Origin: Coprinus comatus
Taxonomy: Eukaryota; Basidiomycota; Agaricomycetes; Agaricales; Agaricaceae
Direction: 5' to 3'
NCBI GenBank assembly: GCA_034638255.1
Contig: JAWPGT010000016.1
Location: forward strand, 1-64,000
Length of the DNA: 64,000 nucleotides
The position numbers and the translations under genes are program-made. This document shows positions 50,147 through 63,089 of this stretch, in pieces. Under the pieces are notes generated by a model. The model made no database searches. It saw only the letters and a list, made by a program, of their open reading frames with translations, and was not told the DNA's origin. Numbering within the stretch: the stretch's first letter is position 1; each line of letters begins with the position of its first letter.

Positions 50147-53100
50147 ATGGACGACCGCAACCTCCAATTGATCTCACCGCCACCAGAAGATTCCATACAA
50201 CAAAAGAGAAAGAGACAACAGCCAGTCTCAACCCCAAATCCAAAACCAAGAAAACAATCACGACAAACTTCACCTGTAAAGTCTATCTCCCAACTCTTGG
50301 CAGTTCCACATGTTCCCCAAACGCGACGCAAGAGTCCTATTCCACCTTATGAACCTCCCACAGACATCTTTACTCCTCCAAGGGAAGTCATAGTCACTCC
50401 AGCTCCAATCAGCAAATCATCCAAACGAAAGAAACCTACTATCAAACTCGAAATGCCAGACGTAGATTTAAATACTCCTATGCCTCCACCAAGTCCAGGA
50501 GACGATCCTTTATTACTTTCAAGTTCTGTAGAACCAGAAGATTCATCTCCAACACGTCCTTCTTCAAGTAAAACACCACGTACCACAAATCCCATTCAAA
50601 CTCCTTCATTATTTGCCAAACTACAATTCAACAATCTTCCTCCTTCATCTCCACCTTTTATCTATGATTTAACCCATTCTGATGATGAACTTGAACTTGA
50701 CAACACTCCTCCCCATAATATCCCATTTTTCGATTTAGGAAAACCTGGTACTTTGAATCAAGATGATGGTTGGAGTGATAGTGACGAAGACAAAGACGAT
50801 AATAATTTACCTATTCTAGGTAAACGTCAAAGTGAAGGAGCACAGGGTGAAGGCGAATATACAGGAAAATTCAAACAAGTTCTAGTCCGAACCAAGGCTG
50901 ATCCTCCAAGTAGTGCTACGAGATGTAGAATTGAAGAATGGGGTAATCCAAAGAGTCCTTTTCCTTTGGATAAGAGTGGGAGTGGCTTGCCAGTGGACCT
51001 TGTACAAGAAGAACCAGAACCAGAAATGACACCACTTCAACAATCCCAAACTCAATCCCAACATCAACATCAACATCAACCTCCAACTCCAACACCTTTA
51101 TCTCGAACTATGGAAATGGATGTAGAACATGAACACGAGGAGGAAGAAGGTGATATTTCGATTGGTCCTTTCGATTTTTCAAAGATTCAAGATTCACCAT
51201 CTATTATTTCTTTCTGTTCTTCCAAAGTGCGGGACACTGAGGAAGGAGAAGAAGAAGAAATCAGTATTGAACATGAACCAGTTCATGGTGCTTTTAATTT
51301 TTCGGTTATTTCGGATATGGATATGGATAATGATGATGAGGAAGCCGAAGAAGAAGCAGCAGGAGAAGAAGAAGAAGAAATTGGAAAGATGAATGTAGAA
51401 CGCGACTTTGAACCTCACTCACAATCACGAATTGTGCCTAAATCTACCCTAACTCATACCCCTACCCCTATAACTGCGCCTAGTCCTGATCCTATCATTA
51501 CTTCTTCTACAACTTCTTTAACGACTTCTACTGCGACTTTAATTTCAACTTCCAACTCTCAACATCCTAATTCTAATTCCCATTCCCCTTCTGAGCCTCA
51601 TTCTGAACGCGAACCTGAATCTATGTCTACGCATGTAACACCTCGAGGTCCTTTTGATTTTTCTGCTATTCTAGATGAGGACGAAGAAGGAGAAGAAGAG
51701 GAAGAGGAAGAGGAAGAAGAAGAAGAAAGACAAGTTAGAGAAATGTCTATTGAACGTGAACATGAAGAAGATAATGATAATATGGATGAGGAGGTAGTTA
51801 TACCACATGAACAGCGACAACAACGACAACAAGGAAAAGGAAAAGGGAAGGGGAAAGAGAAGAGAATGAGAATGAGAATGGGGAACAAGGAGGACGTGAG
51901 AATGAAGATGAAAATGAAAATGAAAATGATGGTGATGATGATGAACAGAAGAGACAGGAGAATAAAGACAATAGCGAAGACGAAAATGAGGAAGATGAGG
52001 AAGAAGATGAGGAAGAAGAAATGATAGAAGATAGTACGGATTATATTATTCCTTTAAGAAAGGAAGATGGAGAATGTAGACCTGGTTCACCTGTTCCTAC
52101 TATTCTGGCACTTTCTTCTGCTTCTTTTACTGAAGATCAAGAAGAAGACGAGGATGAGGATGAGGGCGAGGACGAGGAAGGGGATAAGGATGTGTTGGAG
52201 GAAGGAGGAGAAGGGAAAGGAAGGAAGGAAGATGTTGTTAGTGTTGGTGATATTGATGCTAGTATCGATGTTGGTGTTGGTACTGAAGATGAAGTTGAAG
52301 ATGAAGGCGAAGTTCAAGTTATACAACATACCCAGAAGCATATTCATACCCATACCCAGATCCAATCCCAATCCCAATCCTCTCAACCACCATCTACTCA
52401 TCTACATCTTCATCGTCTTTCCCCAAAAACAGAAACGGAAACAGAAGTTGAAGTTGAAAGTATCTTCAAACGTATGGGAAATAAACCTCAATCTCAACCT
52501 TGCTCACCACAACCACAACCACAACCACAACCAAGTACTACGAGAGATGAAGTCTGTAGTGGACATGGTCTTAGTCTTAGTCCTAATTCTCGTCCTGGTG
52601 ATACTGGTGCTGGTGTTGGTGCTGGTGTAAAAGCTGTTAATGAAGCTGAGCTAATGAATTTGAATGGGGAAATGGAAGATTGTATTGATGAATCATCAAT
52701 ACCAATACCAATACCAGTGTCAACGAATATGAACGCGGACATGAACGGAAATGGGAATGAGAATGTAGCTGTGAGTGATATTGTTGATAATATATAATAT
52801 TCTTTATCATAATTATAACTAACTATTATTATTGCAGAGAGAACATGGTGTTGAAGAAAATGTTGGTGTTAATATTGGTGTCGACGTGAATAATGATGGC
52901 GAAAATGGAGTAAGGGAAGGGCATGAGGAAGGGCATGAAGATGAGGACGAAGAAGAAGAAGGATTAGATGAAGATGAACAAGAATTTGTTAAAATTACTA
53001 GTTCAGATCCTAAAGCTGCTGCTCGTGCCGCTGCTATTCTTAAACAAGTACGTTTTTTCTCATTCTTTTTTTACTTTCTTTTTTATTTATGTGATATTGA

Positions 53101-55129
53101 ACGAACCTTTTTTTTTTGTTTAGCATAATTATGATTGTTTCACAAAAGTTGAACTTAAACGAAGATCAATGTCTTCTTCACCTCATCCTCGCCTTAATTC
53201 ACCTCATCTCCATCACCACCTTCACAATCATAACCCTTCCCCTCGTCCAAATAGTCCACATCGATCAACGAATTTGAAAGATGTTTATGAATCTGGTATT
53301 CATAAAAATCGAAGGAAAACGATTTCTGGGACTCCCATTCATGTTCCTGGGTCTGTTCTTGGTACTGGGACTCCAATGTCAGGTACCCCTCGAATCGGTA
53401 CCCCGAGATCAGGAACTCCACGACTTGGAACTCCATTAATAAAATTAATAGGAGACGAGATTTATATTCCTGGAAGTCCTATTCCCGTTACGACTTTACC
53501 AAAATTATTGAAAGAGGCTGAAGAAGAGGTTGTTAATGAACATTTGCATTTACATCAACATCAACAACAGCAGCAGCAATCGATTTTAGCTATGTCTATG
53601 ACTGGAGAGAATGGGAATTCGAATGCGTTTTCCACACCTCTTCCTTTGAATTCGAATACGATAGTTTCGAGTTCGAGTTCGAGTCCATCTTCGTTTTCTA
53701 GGGATTTGAATTTTTTACAGAATCAAATTCAAAATCAACGACATTCATTTTCTACACCTTTATCTAAATCCAATTCCAATTCCAACCTCAACTCCAGATT
53801 CACAACACCAATACGAAAATCACTTTCAACTTCAACGCCAATGACACCAAGAACACCAATGACACCAGGTGAAATGTTATTTGATCCATTAACAGGTGAA
53901 AGAATATGGACGAAAGAAGAATGGAAAAGATTGGATGCTTGTTTTACTGATGAGAGACTTTATATTGGTCAAACTTTGTATCCTAATTTGGTTAATAATA
54001 ACGAAGGGGATGGGTTGGTTAGTGTTGATTTGGTAAAAATTGAAGATGTTGTTGAGAGATTTGTTGATTGGATGGGTGGTTATGAAGCTTTTGATGGGTA
54101 TGGTAAGGGTTGGTCTAGGTACGTTGACGTTTTGTTTTGTTTTGTTTTACTTCTTTCCTTTCTTTGGTCCTGACTATGAAAAATTATAGAGAGAATTTAA
54201 TACAAAGAGCGAAAGCACTTAAGAAGAAACAGAAAGAAGGAAAAATAGCTCCTCCTAGCGTTTTACCTTTTAGCCCTGGTTTCGGTCCTATTCCTTCTCC
54301 TTCTCCTACCATTCCTCCTTTTGCCAATCGAAATCATCACACACCATCAATGTCAACGTCAATATCAAAATCAAAATCAAAATCAAAATCATCACCACAT
54401 CAAGTTCCTCCACCACTTCCACCTCCACCACCACCTTCATCTACTCAACACCTAAATCAAACTCCAACATCAACTTTGAATTCAAATTCAAATTCGAACT
54501 CATTTATGCCTTACTCGCCTCAAACTCCATTCAATTATTGGAAAAATCGGACAACGAATTCGACTATGATGATGATGGATGTTCCGGATTTTACTCCTTT
54601 GAAGGTTAGAACCAATTTTGGTTTTGGTTCTGGTTTTGGTTTTGGTTTTGGTTCTAGGACTGCAACTGCAACTGCAAGTATGGATGTGGATGTGGATGTG
54701 GATCAGGAGAAAGATAAAGAAGGTGATGGTGAAGGTGAAGGTGAAATGGATGTTGTTCCACAAACACCTATTCTTCAAACTCATTCTCAACAACAACATG
54801 ACCATGAAGAGAATGATGAACAAGAACGGGAACAACCAAGTTCAGTTATGCCTCCTAGTTATTCACATTTATTGGAAGAAGCTATTGCAATTTCGAAAGA
54901 ACCTGTTCGTACACCTTTTACGCCTGTTCGTACTCAAGTACCCGAACACGAACATGAACACGAAGAAGACCAGGATGAGGAGGATGAGTATGATAATATG
55001 GAGATGGAGATGGAGATGGAGGACGTGGATGTGAATCACGACGAAGATTTATCTTCTTCGTTTGAAGAAGAGGAGGTTTCTGAAGAACTTGAGGTTATGG
55101 ATTTCGAACCTTCTCCTGAACCTCAACCG

Positions 55130-55162
<33 letters not shown>

Positions 55163-55744
55163 ACATTAGGAAAACGTGTCAACCGTTTATTATTCTCTTA
55201 CCTACCTACTCTCAAAAAAGCTCCGACAATCACATCAACTTCTTCATTAACATCTTCCCGCAACAATTTGAAACAAACTCCAGAAAAAGGACCGGGTCTT
55301 CCATTACCACCTAAAGAAATACTTTCAAAACCAAGAGGACCAGTAAAAACACCAGCAAGAGGACCATTACCTAAAACTATACCTCCTAAAGAATTGGTTA
55401 CATTACAACAAGCTCCTCCCCCCATTCCTTTGAAAAGTAAAATTCCGAGAGTGGTACATCCAAAGATGTTAGTGGAATTACAACATGTACCGGACGTTAC
55501 TAAGGAAAAAGAAAAAGAAAAGGAGAGGTTGAAGGAGAGACCTAGGAGAAGTAGTACGGCTAGTGTTAAAGATTTGATTAAAGGGTTTGAGGAAATGGAA
55601 AAGAGGAGGGAAGGTGTGGATGACGACGGTGTTGGTGTGAAAGGGAAAGGAAAAGAGGTTAGGAAGATGAAGAGTGTAGGTGATTGGAGGAAAGGTGTTG
55701 TTGGGAAGGATAAGGCAAAGGCAAAACCACCGGTTTGGAGATGA
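50147..55744 (+). CDS. large disordered acidic protein with FDFS-type repeats
   Basis: Exons 50147-52770, 52838-53047, 53124-54118 and 54190-55744, about 1800 residues. The start ATG at 50147 (MDDRNLQLISPPPEDS) was preferred over an earlier TTG. Features: Pro-rich basic N-terminus (RKRQQPVST); three copies of G-x-F-[DN]-F-S-x-I (near residues 338, 380 and 500), each within acidic runs; polyGlu; a GTP-x-x array (SGTPRIGTPRSGTPRLGTP near 53390); a more ordered block LFDPLTGERIWTKEEWKRLD with VVERFVDWMGGYEAFDGYGK and WSRENLIQRAKALKKKQKEG; and a Pro/Glu-rich C-terminus. Function unknown; probably nuclear. Between 51790 and 51900 the frame must change by one (Arg/Lys-rich GKGKGKEKRMRMRM versus acidic ENENENGEQ), by an odd intron or an indel. 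Confidence 0.75.
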
Positions 55745-56475
55745 TTGGATTTTGAAATGTTATCTTTTTCTTTTGTTTGAATTTGGTTTTCTTTTAAATG
55801 TATTTTTTCTTTTCTTTTTTTTTTTGGTTCACGAGATAACTGGTTTTTTTTATTCGTGTGTCCACGCTCTCCTGTCTTTTTCTTTTCTTTTTTCCTTCTA
55901 TTTTCTCTCTCGGTTCAATTTTCTCAATATGTTATGTTCTCTCACGTGCATTATCTTTCTCTCTCTTTCTCGCGTTTATTAAAACGTTATGTCCACTTTC
56001 TTCCACCATTCTATCTCTCATCTTATTGCAATCTTTCATTTCATTTCGGTTTTTCTCGTTTCTTTTGGATACATAGTCATAAAAATCTCCTGGATGATAT
56101 AATTATAATACATGGATACCTTTCCTTTCGATTAACTGCGACCCAAAGTTCTATACAGCAAGGGTGAATGGCCTAGTCTCTCTCAATACTTCGAAGGACC
56201 TATGTTTCCGATCCCACACAAAACAAGTCGGAGGATTGTCAGTTCACAATATGTGTATCATGTCCAACTTTGAATCTGTCGTTCTACTATCCCTCTTCAC
56301 AGAAATTGTGGCTGCCAAACCAAATTCCACGAGAGCTGTTTTTTTATCAACCAATAACTTACAAGGAGAGGTACAGACTACATGTTAACTCATATCAATT
56401 CGAGTTCATTCCGGAACATTCATACTAAACACACTATACTACATAGAATTCTGTTTAATCTTGATTTCGACATTC
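55745..56475. other. convergent intergenic region
   Basis: T/C-rich 3' flank between the large disordered gene and the questin-oxidase-like gene. Short plus-strand open frames here are low-complexity and unsupported. Confidence 0.6.
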
Positions 56476-58549
56476 TTAGTTCTTGTTCTCCCATGCCTCA
56501 TCATAACCCAACGCACTCCTATCCCAATCCGGCCTCCCAGGCTGTCCAGAAATCGTCCACCCCATATAATCCATCATAACTCCCGCAGCTCTAACAAACA
56601 AAGTACCATCAACCTCCCCCATACCTTTAAACGTCTCTTCCATCTTTATCTCACCCACACCTACACTAGCTTCCTTTTGAACCTGTCTAAAAGCACCAAT
56701 AGCATCACCAGGTTGAATTTCTCCATATTTTTGTGCGGCGTGCACCAAACTCCGCATCGCTTTAATAGCATGCATATCTGGATGATGTAAAGCTCCTTGA
56801 ATCAATGTAGGCCAAGAATTATAATCTTCATCATTTCCCAATTTCCCAATACTCGATTCATTTTCCTTTCCAATCCCCAATCCCAATATTTCTTTCCACC
56901 CACTCGGTCTTGGTGTTTCCTTCCACTGTTTCACTAGATCCGCTCTAATCGTAGGTCTTCCTCTAGCCAACATAATAACGACCAAAACAGGAACAAAGCT
57001 CCTAATCAAATCAACCTTCCATTTCATCTTGTTCACCGGCACAGCTTCAAGAATAGGTTGTAAGAATAAAGAACTCGTTACCAAATGCATCAAGAAGAAA
57101 TCAAGTCGATGTTCTCTTCCTTCTCTTCCAGTAGCAAACATAAGTAAAGTTGAAGCCCAAATAATTTCTTCAACCCTATCTTGTAATTCTTCATCAGAAA
57201 CATCGTCCAAGATCGAGAGCGTATAAGATTCGCAAATTTTACGAATTTCTAAAGCTTTAGTTCCTTCAGTAGCCGACCTAACGCGCTCACTAAAGAGAGC
57301 ATCAGGATTATAAGGTGGTGGAACCAACACCTTGGAATCACATATTTGTCGTAACGCTTCCAGGAGTGAAGGACCTTGAATAGGTTGTCTCCCAGGACCG
57401 GAATTCCATATTTCCGATTTTTTCCCTCGCAATGATGGATGTGGGAATATGTCAGCGGTTTGCGCTGAATGAACGGCTGTTTGTGCCAACCCCGTCGCAA
57501 TTAGAATGTTGCTCCCGAATTCCAATCCATACTATATATATAAGAAAGAAAAAAAAACGAAAATGGTTAGGAGATGAGTAAAACGGACATTGTTTTGAAC
57601 GAACGTACTCCAACTTGAATAAACGGGTGGAGTCTAAATTGTACTTTAGCAACTGTAAAATGTAAATGCATATACTTAGAGTTTGACTTACGCGCCGCCT
57701 ACAAACCTAATCAACATCTTTTTTCCATCAACATTCGCTTCTTCTTCAAACAAATACGTTCCCAAAACCGAAGCAACACCATCTTTCTCAATCTCCTGAC
57801 AAAAGAATCTGAAGAAAGCTCCATATGCCCTTCAACAACACAATATCAGTATCAAATTCTTTTACATTGCGAACACAAACGTTTATGAACAGCTAAAACC
57901 TAAAGGGGATAGAGGAAGGGATACTCGGATAATTGATATATATCATATATGGGGTTGTCATACCGTATGTCGAGGAGGAAAACAAAACAAAAAAAACTCA
58001 CTCTTGTTTTCCCAAATATGCCGCCCAATTCCCTTGATTAATCACAATCCCTTTATCACTATCATTCAAAATAATCGGCCTTTGATAACTAGCATGAACA
58101 TCATAGATCTTCTGAATCAATCCAGGCGCAGCTCCCATATCATATGCTGCCAAGACACTATAATAATTATAAATAAAAACAAATCAGCATAAGCCTCCGA
58201 CGCACGTTCGTCACAAAAAAAACAAACAAAAAAAGGGGTATGTCAGAGTATTGTCGTCAAATGTCAGTAAGTATATGCGGTAAAAGGAACAATGTGCAGC
58301 AGTGCCTTGGCACAAAATCCCGCAATTCCGAAATGACATTCAACAGATCAAATGTACAAAAAACAAATAATAAAAAGGGGCGAGAACTTACTGGTGGCTA
58401 AGATGATTATGCAAACCAGCCTGTCTAAAGAAACAATGATGTTTCTCCGCATCCTTCAATAACAAATCTTCAGTCAACAACTTGGTAGCATTACTAATTC
58501 CAGGGAGATTCAACAATCCTTTCTTCTTGACAGTATGCAAATAACCCAT
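56476..58549 (-). CDS. questin oxidase-like (DUF4243) protein
   Basis: Five exons: 58549-58392, 58157-58002, 57829-57692, 57633-57609, 57531-56476, giving 510 residues with phases closing. Signatures: LNDSDKGIVINQGNWAAYLG, YGAFFRFFCQEIEKDG, GGALHPFIQVGYGLEFGSN, HRLDFFLMHLVTSSLF, and YMGWTISGQPGRPDWDRSALG at the C-terminus. GALHP comes from a 25-bp exon flanked by introns; choosing a downstream AG (aatttag) restores it. The family includes questin oxidase, a cofactor-independent Baeyer-Villiger-type enzyme in fungal polyketide routes, but many members are orphans in basidiomycetes. No polyketide synthase lies nearby, so the substrate is unknown. Probably cytosolic. Confidence 0.88.
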
Positions 58550-59237
58550 GATAAGAATTTTGGTTTTTTTGGCAATATGTGGTAGTGTGCGTGTGGAGAG
58601 TCACAATGTATGAAAGTTGATTGGGTAGCCGTATTTAAATACCTCTCTCCATAATTGATGTTCTAAATTTAAAAAAATACTACCTTGCTATGTCATACTA
58701 TCATCTACAAATAAGCCCCGCTGAACCCATTCGTCACAATCGCTCCCATGTTGGGACCAAAACCAAATATCACTTCGTAAAACACGATTAGTAGTATTCC
58801 AAGTTTAAACCACCTTGCTATGTCATCCAACGGTGTAATATGTAAGATTGACACATTCGTCATTCGGTACTTCAGTAATCAATCAATCATGATGAGTCAG
58901 AGAAGTTTATTGCTCATGACATCAGACCTTCTCTCTCTCATGAACCAAAAACAGAAGGAAGTTCGAAGCTGAAGAAGACTGTTGGTCATGGTATATCATT
59001 ACGTCGAGTCATACACAACAACAAAGAAAAACATGAACATGAGCGGGGGAAAAACAAAGAAAGAAAAAAAAAGAGAAAAAGGAGTAGTTAGTACATTATA
59101 AACATACCACGGCAAAGACCCTTTTTACATAATAAAAGAAAGGCGACCAAGCAACTAGTTAACTAACTACACAAAATGTCAAAAAGAATTAATTGAGATT
59201 TCCAACTTCCGTTAACAAGGTCGAATATTATATGGGC
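58550..59237. other. intergenic
   Basis: Upstream of the questin oxidase-like gene and downstream of the MFS gene. The phrase ccttgctatgtcat occurs twice (near 58683 and 58812). No gene supported. Confidence 0.55.
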
Positions 59238-61965
59238 TCAAGCCTCGTTCTTATTGAACGATTGAACAACAACATGATCATGATCAACTTCCTTCTTCAA
59301 CTCAGTATCAACCGAACCTTCTTCAGCAGAAGCACTTCTACTAAGTCCAACACTCCCAAGAGCTTTAGGATTCAAAGCGAATCCTCCAACAGGAATGAAA
59401 GTAGAAACGAAGATGATAACACAACCGACTGTGAAATGCGTTCTATAAGAAATAAAGAGTAATAGTAATAAAAAGATCAGTATAATCATTCAAATTGAAT
59501 TAGATGGAGAGAGACGTACCCAGATACGAAAACCAAAGACCTCTCAATATTCTGATTAGTCACGAAATCCCTATCAATCACTCTTCCTAAAACAGTACTG
59601 AAAACTGCATTGAGGACGATATAAGTCGAGTACAAGAAGGCCATGACAGCTCCAAGAGGTGAGACGTTTTTATGTGCTGCACAAAAAGTAAAGATTATCA
59701 ATAAGAAATACAAACCAGGATAATAATAATAAAAACATACTGATGTTACCATCAGACAAAGCTGACTGAATATATGCTGCCAATGAACAATCTCCAGCAG
59801 CCCAACCCTAAATAATCAATCAATATTTTGTCAAGGTGATGCGAAGCGGATATCAGTACGTACGAAGGAGATGGGAATGAAGATACCAGCAAGTCTCCAA
59901 GCCCAGCTAACATCATGGGTAGCGACAGTAGCCAAGTAAGGAAGAACCCAGACGAGATTGAGCTATTCGTTTAAACATTAATTAGAACATTGAATCCACA
60001 AACAAAAAATGGGGGGGTTACTCACAGCAAGGGCATCAAGACGTAACCAGGGGAGCTATCGCAATAATAATAAAACACATATGAGCTATATGCACCTTTT
60101 CGGTTATGAGGAACAGCATGGGAGGAACTTACGGGAGTAGTGATAAGATCCGACAAAATGAAAACCGAAAGCGCACCCAACAATTCACCAATATTCGAAC
60201 CACCAACAATAATTTGTGACCAAGCTGAAGTTCCCAAAACACGTCTAGCAAAAGCAGGTGCCAAAGAACTTTCCAAAAACCTGTGGAGATAAAGTGCGAT
60301 GGTACTATATTACATCAACATTTAATTAGTCCAGTTTTCCCCTGATGGAGTTTAGAAAAGAATAAACTTACTAAGAAGGAAGCAACCAAATGAAACGCCT
60401 ATTTCCAAATACAAGTTTACTACCCAAGTAAACTGAATCGACGAATCCTTTTGCGCCTTGAAGAGTTTGCATTACATAACCACTCTTCTTGTCTGATTTT
60501 TCAACAGAAGTAAGTCCTGAATCTTCCGGAATATCTTTGTTGAATCCGAGAGAACTGATAAGCAGCCAGACACCACCAGCGAAGGCGAAGAAGACTAATC
60601 ATTAAGAGGAAAAGAGAAAATAGAGAATGTCCGTCAGTTACCGTAATCATCGGAGAGAGGAACGGTAACGGTAAAGACATACCAGGTGTAAGGAAAAAAC
60701 TATAATTGTTACCGAACCGACTGATGGCACTGGAAGACGCGAAAGCACCAGCTGTTCCAGCGATTTCTAAAAAAGACAACACAAAACACATTGAGTTTCA
60801 GGTCTTGTGGTGCCAAGATTGCGCCCGTCAGCCGTCATTAAAAAACTCACCATAACCAACGTGCTAAAAAAAAGAGATGGTAGGTGGTAAGCCACTTAGA
60901 CTCTTTAACACTTCGATTCTACGTACCACAATAGCATCCATACGACGAAGCTTATTCACATCTCCACCAACGATATCCGCGGGACTATTGAGAGCAGCAC
61001 ACCTTGATTAGCATCGAGTAGATCCCTCTCGGAAGGGAAGCAGGTTTTAACACTCACATGACACGGCGAATCAACTCAACCATACCATAAGCAATACCCG
61101 ACAGAGTCCAAACGACGAAGATCTAAAGTTACGTTTTTAACTCAGCATTTCAAACTTCTCAAGAGCGGGGAGAGGGGGGGGTGGGGGGGGGGAAAGTTTA
61201 CATACGAGATTAGGGTTCCAACTACCATACTGGGCTGTACCTGAAGCGGAATCTTTCATCTCTCCACCTAAACGAGATTGAGTATATATAAGTAAAACAG
61301 ACTGGAGCTAGGCATAGGACCAATTTATCAAACGTACCAGTTGCAGCATCAACAATGAGTAGGATGGTGGTCATGAGACAGAAAACGAAGATAGCACCCG
61401 CAAGAACGGAGCGGGTGGGCCATCTTTTGACAAGGGGTGCAATGAGAATGGCACCGACACATTGTGCGGCCTGATTAACACCGGAGGCGGCACCGACTAA
61501 AGTAAGATAGGTAAGAGAGGCGATTACGGTTTTGTGGGGTGTGTGGAAAGACTCACGTTTAGTGAAAGTAGCGGCAGCCCTGAAACGATCCGTAGCTAGG
61601 GTTGTAATAGAGCCATTGAAAAATTCAAGGCCTAGTTTGTAAAACATGATACCGCCGATATAAATGGCGCTATAAACGCAGAGGTATCAGTAAGAAGCAA
61701 GTCAAGTAAAATGAAAATAGTGCGTACATGTTACGCCTCTCGGCGGAGGTATAAGCTACAAAGAAGCGAAGGTAAATCCAGAGAAAACCGAAAAAATAAC
61801 AATAAAATAAAACGAATAAAAAACATACTGCGCCAGATATCTCCTAAGCTTCGCATTGTATAGTGTTCCGGGTAGTGAACGCTTCTTTACGTTCGGAGAA
61901 TAGAGAGAGAGGACGGGGCGTTGGGGGAAACAAGTAACACCAGATGCTCTAGGGATTTTTTTCAT
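59238..61965 (-). CDS. MFS-type transporter
   Basis: The ATG at 61965 starts MKKIPRASGVTCFPQRPVLS, followed by about ten exons to a stop at 59238 with intron sizes of roughly 50-90 bp. Membrane-helix landmarks: IMFYKLGLEFFNGSITTLAT, GVNQAAQCVGAILIAPLVKR, RSVLAGAIFVFCLMTTILLI, SQIIVGGSNIGELLGALSVF, LGAVMAFLYSTYIVLNAVFS and HFTVGCVIIFVSTFIPVGGF. The soluble C-terminal tail is charged (ELKKEVDHDHVVVQSFNKN). This fits a 12-helix secondary transporter of the major facilitator type in a basidiomycete-conserved group of unknown substrate. I did not resolve every exon end. A poly-G tract sits in one intron (61170-61193). Confidence 0.82.
61170..61193 (+). repeat. poly-G tract in an intron
   Basis: Near-uninterrupted run of G, roughly 17 of 18 bases with one T, then GGAAAG, in an MFS-gene intron on the minus strand (C-run in the transcript). 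It could form a G-quadruplex on the non-transcribed strand. Confidence 0.8.
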
Positions 61966-62656
61966 TGCATGGAGGTCGAGTATCTATAGGTATATGGAGG
62001 GCACGTTCGTCAACTGTACGTTTTTGGTACACATGTGCCAAGCACGTCAAATTCCTATGCGTGGTCTTGGCGGCCTGGAAGGTTGATCAGACATGTATCA
62101 ACATTACTTCAAGTAAGTATGCAACATCAATATATCCTCATCCGGTCGGCACCGTTGATTAGCAACGTGTGAACAAAGAAGCCCAAGGAGACCAGAACAG
62201 ACCAGAATGATTAAAGGAGCCACATTGAAGAAAGGTACAAGAACTTCGGATGGTTCGGAGGACAGAGGCTCGTGTGCCTGTCTTTATTACATAGTACACG
62301 CCGGTGAATTTCCATTTGGTTAGTCATATTGTTTGAGCTCGTAATGATCATCGAGAAGTCCAGTGGATCAAATCAAGTCCCAAGAATTGAGAAAGTAGGT
62401 TTGTTGGAGGCGAAACAGCCAGTGTCATGGAGTCAAAAAGAGTTTACAAATGCAAGACGTTGTTCCGCTTAGAACGCCCAGTCCAGATGTAACAGCCGGA
62501 TGGCTTGAGTTTCCAGAATCCAGGCTAGAAGTAAGTGTGTCGGATGGTGCTGTCTCCGTGAGAAAAGTCATGCGTCTCTGACGTAGTGTGGGAGGAAGCG
62601 CCTGGAACTGCGCAATCGTACAGCTCAAGGACTGCAACTCATTCACAACCACAGCC
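61966..62656. other. divergent intergenic region
   Basis: Separates the MFS gene (minus) from the Pmp3-type gene (plus) and holds both upstream regions. No gene seen. Confidence 0.6.
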
Positions 62657-63089
62657 ATGGTCAAATCATCCGATGTTATTATCATTCTCGTCGCTATCAT
62701 TTTTCCACCAGCCGCCGCTCTGATACTTACAGGTTGTAGTTGCGACCTCCTCATCAACCTGCTTCTTACCTGGTACGTCAATCATTATCCGTACTGTATA
62801 ACCCTCAACTAACCAAGGGTCGTAGTTTGGGTTACATACCCGGACACATCCATGCCTTTTGGCTAATTTATAAGAGGATGCAAGCTGAAGAACGTTACGG
62901 TCTAGGTGGCTTCCACTGTACGCATTTCCTAAATAAATGTTCCAATCTTATTTAATCTCATTACTAGACGTCGGGAATGGACACTACGAGGCTGTCTATC
63001 ACTCTGTACCCGCTCCTATCCAAGGACAATATTATCAAAGTCCTCCTCCACAACCCGCCCCTCAGTATTATGGGGCAACTGATCAGTAG
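62657..63089 (+). CDS. Pmp3-type plasma-membrane proteolipid
   Basis: Exons 62657-62772, 62826-62899 and 62968-63089, giving 103 residues with phases closing. Two hydrophobic helices, VIIILVAIIFPPAAALILTG and LLINLLLTCLGYIPGHIHAF, are the core of the UPF0057/Pmp3 family, small membrane proteins that maintain plasma-membrane potential and salt tolerance. LGYIPGHIHAFW is diagnostic. The third exon adds a tail of about 40 residues (VPAPIQGQYYQSPPP, PQYYGATDQ) absent from the ~55-residue yeast Pmp3, resembling the Sna3/Sna4-like longer branch. The ATG was chosen because it starts the membrane helix directly. Confidence 0.9.

Noticed and set aside
57605..57660. Reading the questin oxidase exon from an earlier acceptor (...TTTTACAG) as VAKVQFRLHPF
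   Set aside because: That acceptor does not fit the phase; the aatttag acceptor gives GALHPFIQ in frame, matching the family.
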